Positions 6,031 to 13,564 of a DNA stretch of 15,061 nt are shown piece after piece (position 1 is the stretch's first letter; every line of letters begins with the position of its first letter). Below the pieces are notes generated by a model that saw nothing but the letters and a program-made list of their open reading frames with translations, searched no databases and was not told the origin of the DNA. Position numbers and translations under genes: made by a program. Origin of the DNA: Treponema sp. (GTDB lineage: Bacteria > Spirochaetota > Spirochaetia > Treponematales > Rectinemataceae); contig JAFIHQ010000006.1 of assembly GCA_017849315.1 (NCBI GenBank), positions 1 through 15,061 on the forward strand, given 5' to 3'.

Positions 6031-8372
6031 TCGTCTCCCAAGAGAAATCCCTTCTCTTGTTGTATTTGGGAAATCGAGCCAACTCGGATGGCCACAGCCT
6101 GACCGGTAGCAAGGTCTTCTCCGACGAGCATCCAATCGTCGGCGGTGCGCGTAAGTTTTACGGGCCGCACGGTGGTCGATTTCGTTGTACCGCTGGAAGT
6201 CCAGCGGATTTCCAGTTTGCAGAATCTGGATTTGAGTGCACTTTGAATTATATGGAGTTTTCCCTGAAAATCCAAACCCCCAGCCGAAAGTGGGCCTAAA
6301 CTCAGTCTTCGATGGGTTTTTGCCCCGAATTCGGCGTTTCTGTCAGCCCCTATTCGTCTTAAAAGCAGGTCGGATAGGTTTTGTAGTTGCTCTTTTGAAT
6401 AGATGAGTTTTCGGCGTATTCGCTCTTCCAGAAGTGTCTGGATGGGCTCGGGCAAGGCAAGCGTCTGTAGGGTGTTGAGTAACTCGGACTCGAATTCGTC
6501 CGGAGTTCTCCGAGCTTCTGGATGTTCTGGGTTTTCTGGATCTGAGTTTTCTGGAAGGGAATGACAGTGTACCGATACCTGAGAAAAATCCGGGCCTGCA
6601 TGTCCGTCCAACTTCTGCGCCTGTTCCAAGGGAGAGGGGCGATTCGAGCTTTGCGTAGAGACTTGCTCCTTTTTCTTTCCACTTCTTGCCGAGACTACCA
6701 GGGAAGGAGCAGGAAGGCCAAGCCGCTCAAAGATCTGTTCAATGGTGCTGTAAGGCACGGAGCCTATGAAGTAGATGCCGTCTCTTATTTTCTTAAAAGG
6801 AAATGAATTGATTGCGCCGCTTTGCTCAAGGATTCTTGAGGTAGTGACGTCCACGGCGAGCACCGAACCTTTATAAAAAACGAGCGCATTGTATTCCTCT
6901 TCCCATGTGGCAAGGTTGTAGCCAAGCGATTGTGGTGGCTCGACGCCGCACAACCTGCTGAGTGTAGCAAGGATGCTTGCGGCGGTTTGCCCCTCTGCAA
7001 AGGCCAACTTCGCCGTCTCTTTGGTTATCTCTAGGTCCCAGGAATCGGAAATCGAGGTCACTTGGCCAAGATCAAGCAAAGCGAGCAGATCCTCTACCGG
7101 GGCCTCAGGCAACACGTGGATGCTGCCGGTGCCTTCAATAATGGCCTGTCTTCCGTCGCGGTCTTTCTGAACGTCGTTATCGTCGGAAAGAGTATAAGAG
7201 GCAAATGACCTGCGTCCAAAAGCTCTCTCTTTGTTGCAGATCCACACATTTTCAACTTGTCGAATCAAATCAAGTTCTTGCATCGCAAGAAAATAATCAG
7301 GGCTAGGAGAACCTGCCTCATTCTGTGCCTTCAGTGGATCCTGAAGCGCAAAGGAGCCAAGAGGCAGAAAGAGCGAAGAGAATCTCTCAACACCGACCGA
7401 AGAAAATCTGAATTCGACCTCGAAATAGGGGCTCACCGCCTCGCTTAAAGAGCGAACGGTCTGCAAAAAGTTCGTACTTTCCAAGAGCAGTTTTGAGCCG
7501 CTTGATCTGGGCTGTTTGAGGGATTCTGATGCAGGTCGAGCGAGATCCTCGCCAGTTGGCTGCGGCAATGTCAAAAGTACTGCCAACGCAAAAGGGTAGT
7601 TCTTGCCATGCTCCACGAGAAAATGCTTAAAGGCCAGTGTATCGAGGCTAAACCCCTGCTCCCCTTCTTTGAGAATGCCGGCCATTCCAAGAGCTCTGAC
7701 TATTTCATCCAACACGGCCATAGTCTGTGAATCGGCGTCAAGCAGCTTCTGCAAGCGCTCTCTTACGCGATTTGCAAGCACGCCACTCTTTAAGAAAGCT
7801 TTTTTTTCGTAGCGTAGAAACGAGTAAAGCACAAGCGAAAGATCTATAACCGAAAGTCCCTGGATGGAAGGTACTTTCGCAGCCAATGCGTTGGGAAGAG
7901 CCGTGGTTCCAAAAAGATAGGTGGGGTTTGCAAAGCGCTCGGTCAAAGCAGCTTCGAAAAGTGGGACAACCTGCAGTAAGCCGTCACCGTCTTCGTAGAC
8001 AAGGAGGCGTTCACTCAGGTTCGCAAGTCGATACTCAAGATCGAAATAATTAAGCGAAGATGCCAATGCTCTCTGCAAGGTACTCTTAGGAATACCCCGT
8101 ACGATGGTTATGCATCCGAGGATGAGAGCGTCCAGGTCATCAATCATGGTTAAAGCGGCGTCTACGACTTCGGGCTTGGCCAATAGGGCCATGAGCCTAT
8201 CGACGATTTCGTTTTTGTTCGCCGTCGGATTTGTGCCACCAAGGTAATTCTCGGCAAGGGCCCTAAGACGATCAAGCGGTTGCAAAAGAATGGACGAACG
8301 CCATTTTTCGAGCGTGTTTGCGTTGATTGCCGTTTCCGTTACGGGGTCTATAGCGTCGAAGGTGCTGCTCAT
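6027..8372 (-). CDS. XPB-accessory-like protein with Helicase_C_3-like and WYL-like regions
   Basis: This 781-residue protein has no helicase motor motifs. Residues 1-160 are helical with winged-helix character, and 170-400 are not recognised. Residues 415-500 (GSIHVLPEAPVEDLLALLD, then ILATLSRLCGVEPPQSL and a conserved W490) resemble the XPB/Ssl2 N-terminal-like domain (Helicase_C_3), also found at the start of the neighbouring helicase. A low-complexity linker at about 565-625 includes PEN-SD-PEN-PEH-PEA. The C-terminus (about 707-775: LEIRWTSSG, TVRPVKL, DDWMLVGEDLATGQ, AIRVGSISQI) looks like a WYL domain, a ligand- or nucleic-acid-sensing beta-barrel. The ATG at 8372 lies 6 nt after the helicase stop, with GAAGG just before it. 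It may be the regulatory or DNA-handling partner of the helicase. The domain calls are by eye. Confidence 0.7.
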   Translation of the reverse strand: MSSTFDAIDPVTETAINANTLEKWRSSILLQPLDRLRALAENYLGGTNPTANKNEIVDRLMALLAKPEVVDAALTMIDDLDALILGCITIVRGIPKSTLQRALASSLNYFDLEYRLANLSERLLVYEDGDGLLQVVPLFEAALTERFANPTYLFGTTALPNALAAKVPSIQGLSVIDLSLVLYSFLRYEKKAFLKSGVLANRVRERLQKLLDADSQTMAVLDEIVRALGMAGILKEGEQGFSLDTLAFKHFLVEHGKNYPFALAVLLTLPQPTGEDLARPASESLKQPRSSGSKLLLESTNFLQTVRSLSEAVSPYFEVEFRFSSVGVERFSSLFLPLGSFALQDPLKAQNEAGSPSPDYFLAMQELDLIRQVENVWICNKERAFGRRSFASYTLSDDNDVQKDRDGRQAIIEGTGSIHVLPEAPVEDLLALLDLGQVTSISDSWDLEITKETAKLAFAEGQTAASILATLSRLCGVEPPQSLGYNLATWEEEYNALVFYKGSVLAVDVTTSRILEQSGAINSFPFKKIRDGIYFIGSVPYSTIEQIFERLGLPAPSLVVSARSGKKKEQVSTQSSNRPSPLEQAQKLDGHAGPDFSQVSVHCHSLPENSDPENPEHPEARRTPDEFESELLNTLQTLALPEPIQTLLEERIRRKLIYSKEQLQNLSDLLLRRIGADRNAEFGAKTHRRLSLGPLSAGGLDFQGKLHIIQSALKSRFCKLEIRWTSSGTTKSTTVRPVKLTRTADDWMLVGEDLATGQAVAIRVGSISQIQQEKGFLLGDE
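6513..6554 (-). repeat. In-frame 9-bp tandem repeat encoding PEx
   Basis: On the minus strand, CCAGAAAAC, a 6-bp insert, then CCAGAAAAC, CCAGAACAT and CCAGAAGCT encode PEN-SD-PEN-PEH-PEA. The units are codon-aligned and lie in the disordered linker between the XPB-like and WYL-like parts. Confidence 0.75.
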
Positions 8373-8378
8373 GGCCTT

Positions 8379-10064
8379 CTATTCGTCCCAAGTCTCGATC
8401 GTATAGCGATAGCCTTGCTCGACCAGGAATTTGCGACGCTTATCCGCATACTCTTCTTCGACGGTGTAACGGGAGACCAAAGAATAGAAAAAACTATTGC
8501 GGTCTTTGGGACGGAGTATGCGTCCTAATCTTTGGGCTTCTTCTTGCCTGCTGCCGAAAGTGCCTGAAATCTGAATTGCTACCGAGGCGTCGGGCAGATC
8601 TATCGCAAAATTTGCAACTTTTGATACAATAAGCAATTTCTCTTCACCTGCCCTAAATGCGGCATAAAGGGCTTCCCGTTCGGCCTCGGGTGTGCTCCCG
8701 GTAATGAGTGGCGCTTTGAAAAGCCTGGCGTAACGCTTGAGTTGATCGATGTATTGGCCGATGATGAGTATGCCCTCTCCAGGGTGGTGCTCGACTATGG
8801 CCTGGGCTACCTTTTCTTTTCCCACGTTTTCCGAAGCGATCCTGGACTTTGCGCGTTGCTCGGCGATCGCGTAGGAAAGCCGGGTGGGTTCGTCAAGAGG
8901 AATACGGATTTCTTTGCACAAGGCCTCAGCTATAAAGCCCTTTTTCTCCAGGTCCTTCCACGGAACGTCATACCGTTTGGGACCGATCAGTGAAAAAACC
9001 TCGTCCTCTCTGCCGTCCTCGCGTACGAGCGTGGCGGTGAGACCAAGCCTGCGTACCGCTTGAAGCTCGGCTACTACTCTAAATACTGGTGCGGGAAGGA
9101 GGTGCACTTCGTCGCAAATGATGAGGCCCCAGTTTACGGTCCGCAGCAGTTGAAAATGTGGAAAGTCCGAGGTTTTGTCTGGCCTCCAGGTCAGAATTTG
9201 ATAACTTGCTATGGTGATGGGGCGAACCTGTTTCATAAAGCCCGAATACTCGCCAATTTGAGACTCGTCGATGTCGGTTTTATCCAGGAGTTCAGTCTTC
9301 CATTGACGAGCCGCGACTATGTTCGTCGTTATGATCAATGTAGTACGCTTGTAGGCAGCCATTGTGGCCATGCCGACGATCGTCTTGCCTGAGCCACAGG
9401 GGAGAACCACTACACCGTACCCATAGCCCGGTTTTCCATCTCCAACAAGCGAAGCCACTGCCTCTTCCTGGTAAGGGCGCATATGCCAATGCGGAGGCTG
9501 GCCAAACTTCAGATTTATCTCGAGCGGGTCCCCTTCCCGCAAACTCGCTTCGTCTTTGACGGGCCAACCTCGTTTTAAGAGCTCGACTTTAACCGTTCCC
9601 CGATCCACAAGCCGCAACCAAAAGCCGCCTGCGCCAGGGGTCAGCCATTTGCCAAGAACTTTGTCTGCAGCCAGCTGCTTCTCAATTTCCACTTCCTTAC
9701 ACTCGAGAAACAGCGTGTTTTGCATACCCAAGCCCGGACCGGCCAGATCCGCCGCTCTGTACTCGTGCAAAACGAGCGCGCCGAACCGATCCATCGTATC
9801 TTTGATTATAAAGGGTATGTCTTTAGGAACCTCGTATCGTGAAAACTCCTCAAGCTGCGCAACGACTTCATTCGCGCTTGCTCCGGCAGCGGCAGCGTTC
9901 CACAGTGACAATGGGGTAATCTTGTATGTGTGCATGTGCTCAGGGCTCTTCTCCAGCGACGCAAAACGGCCCAATGCTTTGCGAGCATCTTCGGCCCGAG
10001 GAGCATGTAAATCCAAAAGGATACTTAAGTCACTCTGCACAATGAGGGGTCCATCTTGGGACAT
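8379..10064 (-). CDS. XPB/Rad25-type superfamily 2 DNA helicase
   Basis: The 561-residue protein has an N-terminal XPB-like accessory domain (about 5-100: PLIVQSDLSILLDL...). The two RecA-like motor domains show Walker A PCGSGKT (222-228), the XPB-typical DEVH box (318-321), GLTATLVRED (341-350) containing the RED element, and QRLGRILRPKD (511-521) as motif VI. XPB helicases open or translocate on DNA in nucleotide excision repair and transcription in eukaryotes. Bacterial members show 3'-5' helicase activity, but their pathway is poorly defined. It is the first gene of a four-gene operon with spacings of 6 nt, then 4-nt overlaps. No Shine-Dalgarno precedes the ATG at 10064; a TATAAT ends 7 nt before it. 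Homologues are known in spirochaetes and actinobacteria. Confidence 0.95.
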   Translation of the reverse strand: MSQDGPLIVQSDLSILLDLHAPRAEDARKALGRFASLEKSPEHMHTYKITPLSLWNAAAAGASANEVVAQLEEFSRYEVPKDIPFIIKDTMDRFGALVLHEYRAADLAGPGLGMQNTLFLECKEVEIEKQLAADKVLGKWLTPGAGGFWLRLVDRGTVKVELLKRGWPVKDEASLREGDPLEINLKFGQPPHWHMRPYQEEAVASLVGDGKPGYGYGVVVLPCGSGKTIVGMATMAAYKRTTLIITTNIVAARQWKTELLDKTDIDESQIGEYSGFMKQVRPITIASYQILTWRPDKTSDFPHFQLLRTVNWGLIICDEVHLLPAPVFRVVAELQAVRRLGLTATLVREDGREDEVFSLIGPKRYDVPWKDLEKKGFIAEALCKEIRIPLDEPTRLSYAIAEQRAKSRIASENVGKEKVAQAIVEHHPGEGILIIGQYIDQLKRYARLFKAPLITGSTPEAEREALYAAFRAGEEKLLIVSKVANFAIDLPDASVAIQISGTFGSRQEEAQRLGRILRPKDRNSFFYSLVSRYTVEEEYADKRRKFLVEQGYRYTIETWDE

Positions 10065-10101
10065 AGGGTCTATTATACCGAGAATGCCATGTTCTAAACA
10101 A
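10065..10101 (-). promoter_or_regulatory. Putative promoter giving a leaderless helicase-operon mRNA
   Basis: On the minus strand a perfect TATAAT (10077-10072) is followed by 7 nt and the ATG of the helicase gene at 10064. Upstream, TTGTTT (10101-10096) matches the TTG of a -35 with an 18-bp spacer. No Shine-Dalgarno lies between. The operon therefore probably starts with a leaderless cistron. Confidence 0.55.
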
Positions 10102-10137
10102 GACTTAACACTGTTGTTTGGCTTTGGTCAGCGTTGT

Positions 10138-11544
10138 TCAGTGAATGAACAATGCCATAACACAGACTGCCAAAAAAGCACTGGTGCCTTGAATTGCGGT
10201 CGCGGCAGTCCAACTGCGCACCATGTCTTTAGTCGATAATCCCAAACTTTTTTGTAATATCCAGTACAAAGGATCATTAATATGGGAGGCAACCAGAGAA
10301 CCCGCTCCAACCGCGGCGACAGCCAGGGAAGGGTTTAACTTGACCGCTGGAGGTACGGCCGCCATAACACCAGAAGCCAAAACAACCGCGATCAACGAGG
10401 AGCCTTGGATAGACTTGAACATCGCTGCCAAAACAAAACACAAGAATAAGGCTCCAAATCGCCCGGCAATGCTTGTTGTCGGAACTATGCGGCCAATAAA
10501 ATCCACAAGTGGCCCAGCCTTGACGACCTGAGAAAACGAGGCGGCGAGGGCGGCAACAATCAGAATTGGGGTGGCTCTTACAATTGCCTCTTCCACACAT
10601 CCTGCTATTGCTGCACTACTAGAGGCCTTACCCTCTACAATCTGCTTCCGGAAGAGTAGCAGAGCAAACGCCAACCCAAGACATGCCGCAAGCATTGGAT
10701 GACCGCAAAACTCGATCCAAGCATATACCCAGCCACTGCCAAAAGGACGAAATGGCAAATCCGCAATCATTTTGAGCACCAGCAGCGCAAACGGCAAAAC
10801 AATAGGAATAAGCGGGCGCCTGATAGCAGATGCACCTGTCTGAATACCAGTCTGACCATCAGTCTGGACTCCAACCTGAGAGTTCTTATCCATGCCAACA
10901 TCTTTTTGTACAACAGCCGAAGGATTCTTGCGCGATATCCACCACAACCCAGAGACAAGCGCCACAATCGCTGCGATAAGGCCCACGAAGAGTGTTTGAC
11001 CAAGACTTGCGGCAAAGGCACGAGCGGAAGAAAGAGCGGCAACCGTAGGCATAACCAGAGAACCTGCCGCAAATATTCCTGCAGCATAGGCGAGAACGAA
11101 CCGGGTTCTACCTACGCTGCTCGCGTCTGCAATGTCTTCAACTAGTGGCAAAAAAAGAAAATAGCCAAACTCCCCAGGCGAAGGAACTGCAATTGCAAAT
11201 CCCAAGAGAGCAGCAAGCCTGGTAAGGTGCCCTCTTTGTGTACTCTTTGCTTGTACCTTACCTGTAGCCCATTGCCCTATTGCCGCAAGAGCGCCCGACT
11301 TCTGCAGAATCGTTGCAGTTACTGCGGTTATCGCAATAGCAAGCCCAAAGGTCCCCAACCATCCTCCAAAACCATCCATCACACCCAAGACCACGGCATC
11401 CTGAGGTAGACCTATGCAGAGCCCGTACACCAGCGCGCAGCCTAGCAAGGTGAGTAAAGGACTCGTTCCGAACAGTCCGACTAAGACATAAGCAAAGGCA
11501 AGAATTATTGCTAACCACAATAAAGCCACCGCTCCGGAAATCAT
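10138..11544 (-). CDS. GntP-family permease
   Basis: The 468-residue, very hydrophobic inner-membrane protein has about 12 predicted membrane segments. The C-terminal part (FKSIQGSSLIAVVLASG, then AVGAGSLVASHINDPLYW and GLSTKDMVRSWT) matches the GntP signature, including the SHxND block. GntP members import gluconate, glycerate, D-serine or related hydroxy acids with protons; the substrate is not decidable here. A hydrophilic central loop carries four tetrapeptide repeats (residues 221-236). The ATG at 11544 is chosen because GGAGG precedes it by 6 nt; the longer GTG-started frame from 11562 would include that site. The ATG overlaps the upstream TAA (TAATG), so it is coupled to the phosphatase/nuclease-family gene. 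No kinase or catabolic gene for such a substrate is nearby. Confidence 0.88.
   Translation of the reverse strand: MISGAVALLWLAIILAFAYVLVGLFGTSPLLTLLGCALVYGLCIGLPQDAVVLGVMDGFGGWLGTFGLAIAITAVTATILQKSGALAAIGQWATGKVQAKSTQRGHLTRLAALLGFAIAVPSPGEFGYFLFLPLVEDIADASSVGRTRFVLAYAAGIFAAGSLVMPTVAALSSARAFAASLGQTLFVGLIAAIVALVSGLWWISRKNPSAVVQKDVGMDKNSQVGVQTDGQTGIQTGASAIRRPLIPIVLPFALLVLKMIADLPFRPFGSGWVYAWIEFCGHPMLAACLGLAFALLLFRKQIVEGKASSSAAIAGCVEEAIVRATPILIVAALAASFSQVVKAGPLVDFIGRIVPTTSIAGRFGALFLCFVLAAMFKSIQGSSLIAVVLASGVMAAVPPAVKLNPSLAVAAVGAGSLVASHINDPLYWILQKSLGLSTKDMVRSWTAATAIQGTSAFLAVCVMALFIH
10837..10884 (-). repeat. In-frame 12-bp tandem repeat in the permease loop
   Basis: Four codon-aligned 12-bp units encode NSQV, GVQT, DGQT and GIQT on the minus strand. 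The last three are clearly related (each ends CAGAC plus T or A). They lie in the soluble loop between the two membrane halves, where extra residues are likely tolerated. Confidence 0.75.
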
Positions 11545-12671
11545 TATTGTCCTCCACGCCACCGCAGTTTGAGTTCAATGGGAAGGTGATCGGAAAACCC
11601 CTTCTTCCCATCCCAACACAAGATATTGCCCTTGTCGTCAAAAAGCTCTTGCGCTCCGGCCGGGTCAAAAGCTTCGTAATCCAGGCCCTTGCCATCAACC
11701 AGGGCAGCGTTCAGCAGAAATCCATCCAATCTTTCAGTTTTTCCATCGAAGGCATAGCTGAATTCCTCAGAACCTCCCCAAGGAGAAAAAAGTGCCCAAG
11801 AGCTTTCCGTCGTCGGTAGGACTTTATCCAAACTATACGTTATGTGCAAACTCTCAAAGCCTGAATTCTGATCTCCAACAGGCATCATCGCTGTTTGGTA
11901 GGCCTGCTTAACCCGCTGAAATTCGTCAGGCGACTCGTTAAAGTCACCACACACCAGTATAGCACGGTGCTTGTCCTCGGCTTCCAATGCCCTAATCCTT
12001 GCTGCAACCAGGCGCGCAGCCTCAACCCTGGCCACTTCCGTCGTCTGCTCCCCTTCCTTCTTCGACTTCCAGTGACATAAGAAAACGGTTAGCTCATCCT
12101 CCATCCCTTGAGATGATCCTTGTTGCGATACAAATGAGCTGAGGTCAAAAACTACTTCCAGAATATCGCGTCCTTCTCCGAAGCCCCAGGTATCTGCCAC
12201 GTTGTGCGCCACAACAGACTTTACTGGCAGGCGCGACAAAATCCCGCATTTTATGCTTGAATTCTCTGGCCCGCCAATGATTCGCCACTTATAACCGAGC
12301 GACTTAAGCTCCCCGTCTGCAAGATCATCCAGGACTTGCTTGTTTTCGACTTCTTCCAAACAAAGAATATCCGGTCCAGCTTGCTTCGAGTAACCAGTCT
12401 GTGTCGAGTAAAACGAACGTACCGCAAGGGCCGTATTCTTTAGCCTGGTATGGTATTTTTCTTCGTCCCAGATTTTGGATCCGCTCTTGAACTCCGGGTA
12501 TTCATCGCCATCGTCGTGACAATCGAAAAGATTGTGAACATTGTAAGCGACAATACTAAGTTCATCCGCCTTGGGCTTTGTAAATGGCAACGAGCACTGG
12601 AACCCTGTGAATGGAAGCAAAATCATACAAAAAAGCACAACCCGTGAACGCCCTAAGCATCGCTTTTCCAT
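11544..12671 (-). CDS. Secreted endonuclease/exonuclease/phosphatase-family protein
   Basis: The 375-residue protein begins with a signal peptide (VVLFCMILLPFTGFQCS). C26 could be lipidated, but QC is not a standard lipobox ending, so plain secretion is also possible. The EEP fold is clear: IVAYNVHNLFD (40-50) with N44, DILCLEEVEN (101-110) with the metal-binding glutamate, VFLCHWKSK (196-204) with H200, ILVCGDFNESP (238-248) with D243 and N245, RLDGFLL and finally FSDHLP (359-364) with catalytic D361 and H362. Family members cleave DNA, RNA or phosphoester lipids; the extracytoplasmic location suggests scavenging or a surface role. The start at 12671 has GGAGGA 9 nt upstream. Its TAA overlaps the permease ATG. 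The pairing raises the idea that a released product is imported, but GntP substrates are not obvious products of this fold. Confidence 0.9.
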   Translation of the reverse strand: MEKRCLGRSRVVLFCMILLPFTGFQCSLPFTKPKADELSIVAYNVHNLFDCHDDGDEYPEFKSGSKIWDEEKYHTRLKNTALAVRSFYSTQTGYSKQAGPDILCLEEVENKQVLDDLADGELKSLGYKWRIIGGPENSSIKCGILSRLPVKSVVAHNVADTWGFGEGRDILEVVFDLSSFVSQQGSSQGMEDELTVFLCHWKSKKEGEQTTEVARVEAARLVAARIRALEAEDKHRAILVCGDFNESPDEFQRVKQAYQTAMMPVGDQNSGFESLHITYSLDKVLPTTESSWALFSPWGGSEEFSYAFDGKTERLDGFLLNAALVDGKGLDYEAFDPAGAQELFDDKGNILCWDGKKGFSDHLPIELKLRWRGGQ

Positions 12672-12704
12672 GGAGCAACTTCCTCCACAGATATGACGTC
12701 ACGA

Positions 12705-12710
12705 ATTGTA
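12705..12710 (-). promoter_or_regulatory. Weak -10 candidate for the EEP-permease pair
   Basis: TACAAT on the minus strand (5 of 6 to consensus) lies 33 nt before the EEP start codon and upstream of its GGAGGA site. The only -35-like element, TTGCGC, needs a long 19-bp spacer, so support is weak. Read-through from the ClpP gene is an alternative. Confidence 0.3.
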
Positions 12711-12736
12711 CTTCTCACTTCAAAAACTGGCGCAAG

Positions 12737-12753
12737 GAGTTCTTTCAGAACTC
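12737..12753. other. Hairpin in the ClpP-EEP gap
   Basis: GAGTTCT and AGAACTC form a perfect 7-bp stem around TTC, 18 nt after the ClpP stop. It could weaken transcription from the ClpP gene into the EEP gene. No T tract follows directly on the minus strand (TTTTT comes about 11 nt later), so a true intrinsic terminator is doubtful. Confidence 0.35.
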
Positions 12754-12771
12754 TAAAACAAGACTCAAAAA

Positions 12772-13395
12772 TCAGTTCGGCAGTTCGGCTCGCTTTGTCA
12801 CGATCTTGCTTAAAATTCCATACTCTTGCGCCTCATTAGCGTTCATCCAGTAGTCGCGATCAGTATCCTTAGCTACTCGTTCCAGAGTCTGGCCCGTAGC
12901 TTCGGCAATGATCTCGTTGAGCCTCACCTTTGTCTTCTCTAGTTCGCGGGCGTGGATTTCGATCTCTGTGGCTACTCCCTCGATGCCGGAAAGCGGTTGG
13001 TGGATCAAATAGGAAGAATTCGGCAGTCCAAAACGCCGTTCTTTGGGAACAGCCAAGAAGATCAGGGCAGCAGCGCTTGCAACCAATCCCATTCCGATCA
13101 CACGTACTGGTGAACTCACAAAGCGAATCGTGTCGTAAATTGAAAAACCAGAGTACACATCGCCGCCGGGAGAATCCACCAAAATCGTTATGGTATCATG
13201 AGATGCATCGTCCATTATCAGAAGCTGCTTTACCACTTTTTCCGCAAGGTCTTTGTCGACTTCCCCGTTAAGCAGGATGGTCCTCGTCTTTAAGAAACGC
13301 TCCGAAAAGGGATCTTCACCCTTTACAACAGGCTTCTTCTCCTCGGGCTCTGTCTCGGGCTCGTTCTCCAGATATGTCAAATTCAGATTTTTCAT
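12772..13395 (-). CDS. ClpP-family serine protease subunit
   Basis: The 207-residue protein matches the length and core of the Clp protease proteolytic chamber, which degrades proteins fed by AAA+ unfoldases. The catalytic residues are S107 (GLVASAAA), H132 (YLIHQPLSG) and D181 (DTDRDYWMNANEAQEYG). Their spacings of 25 and 49 equal those of E. coli ClpP (S97, H122, D171). DSPGGDVYSG is the substrate-strand loop. It differs from classical ClpP: the residue after the serine is alanine rather than methionine, and the N-terminus carries an acidic EPETEPEEKK stretch where axial loops normally form. It may be a second, divergent ClpP. The ATG at 13395 has GGGAG 5 nt upstream; the GTG 6 nt earlier is too close. 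No ClpX or trigger factor gene is adjacent. Confidence 0.9.
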   Translation of the reverse strand: MKNLNLTYLENEPETEPEEKKPVVKGEDPFSERFLKTRTILLNGEVDKDLAEKVVKQLLIMDDASHDTITILVDSPGGDVYSGFSIYDTIRFVSSPVRVIGMGLVASAAALIFLAVPKERRFGLPNSSYLIHQPLSGIEGVATEIEIHARELEKTKVRLNEIIAEATGQTLERVAKDTDRDYWMNANEAQEYGILSKIVTKRAELPN

Positions 13396-13462
13396 TCTCA
13401 CTCCCTAGTATGCTGAGTTATCTTTTACAAGATACTCTATTTTTCGACATTCCGACAACGGC

Positions 13463-13504
13463 TTGCGCTGAAAGTTGTTTTTTATATAGTATTATTGCTA
13501 TATT
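13463..13504 (+). promoter_or_regulatory. Two overlapping candidate promoters of the tlpA-ccdA pair
   Basis: TTGCGC (13463-13468), 16 bp, TATAGT (13485-13490) and TTGTTT (13475-13480), 18 bp, TATATT (13499-13504) overlap in a strongly AT-rich stretch (about 13470-13545). Both -10 boxes match 5 of 6. They lie within the 169-bp divergent region shared with the ClpP gene, whose own promoter could not be placed with confidence. Confidence 0.5.
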
Positions 13505-13564
13505 ATTGTTTTCGTTTTATTGTGTAGATTCTATTGAATAGAACTGAAATCAAGGGGAGTGATT

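Noticed and set aside
5263..6135. Longer NYN protein starting at 6135
   Set aside because: The extra 35 residues overlap the end of the upstream gene, are Arg/Pro-rich shadow sequence, and the SD-like GGGAG and ATGATGA overlap point to 6030 or 6027.
10134..10152. TTGTTCA-N5-TGAACAA hairpin over the permease stop codon as a terminator
   Set aside because: The stem is AT-rich and short, overlaps the stop codon and is not followed by a T tract on the minus strand.
12694..12701. TGACGTCA palindrome upstream of the EEP gene
   Set aside because: It resembles a eukaryotic CRE element, but an 8-bp palindrome is expected by chance and has no bacterial regulator linked to it here.
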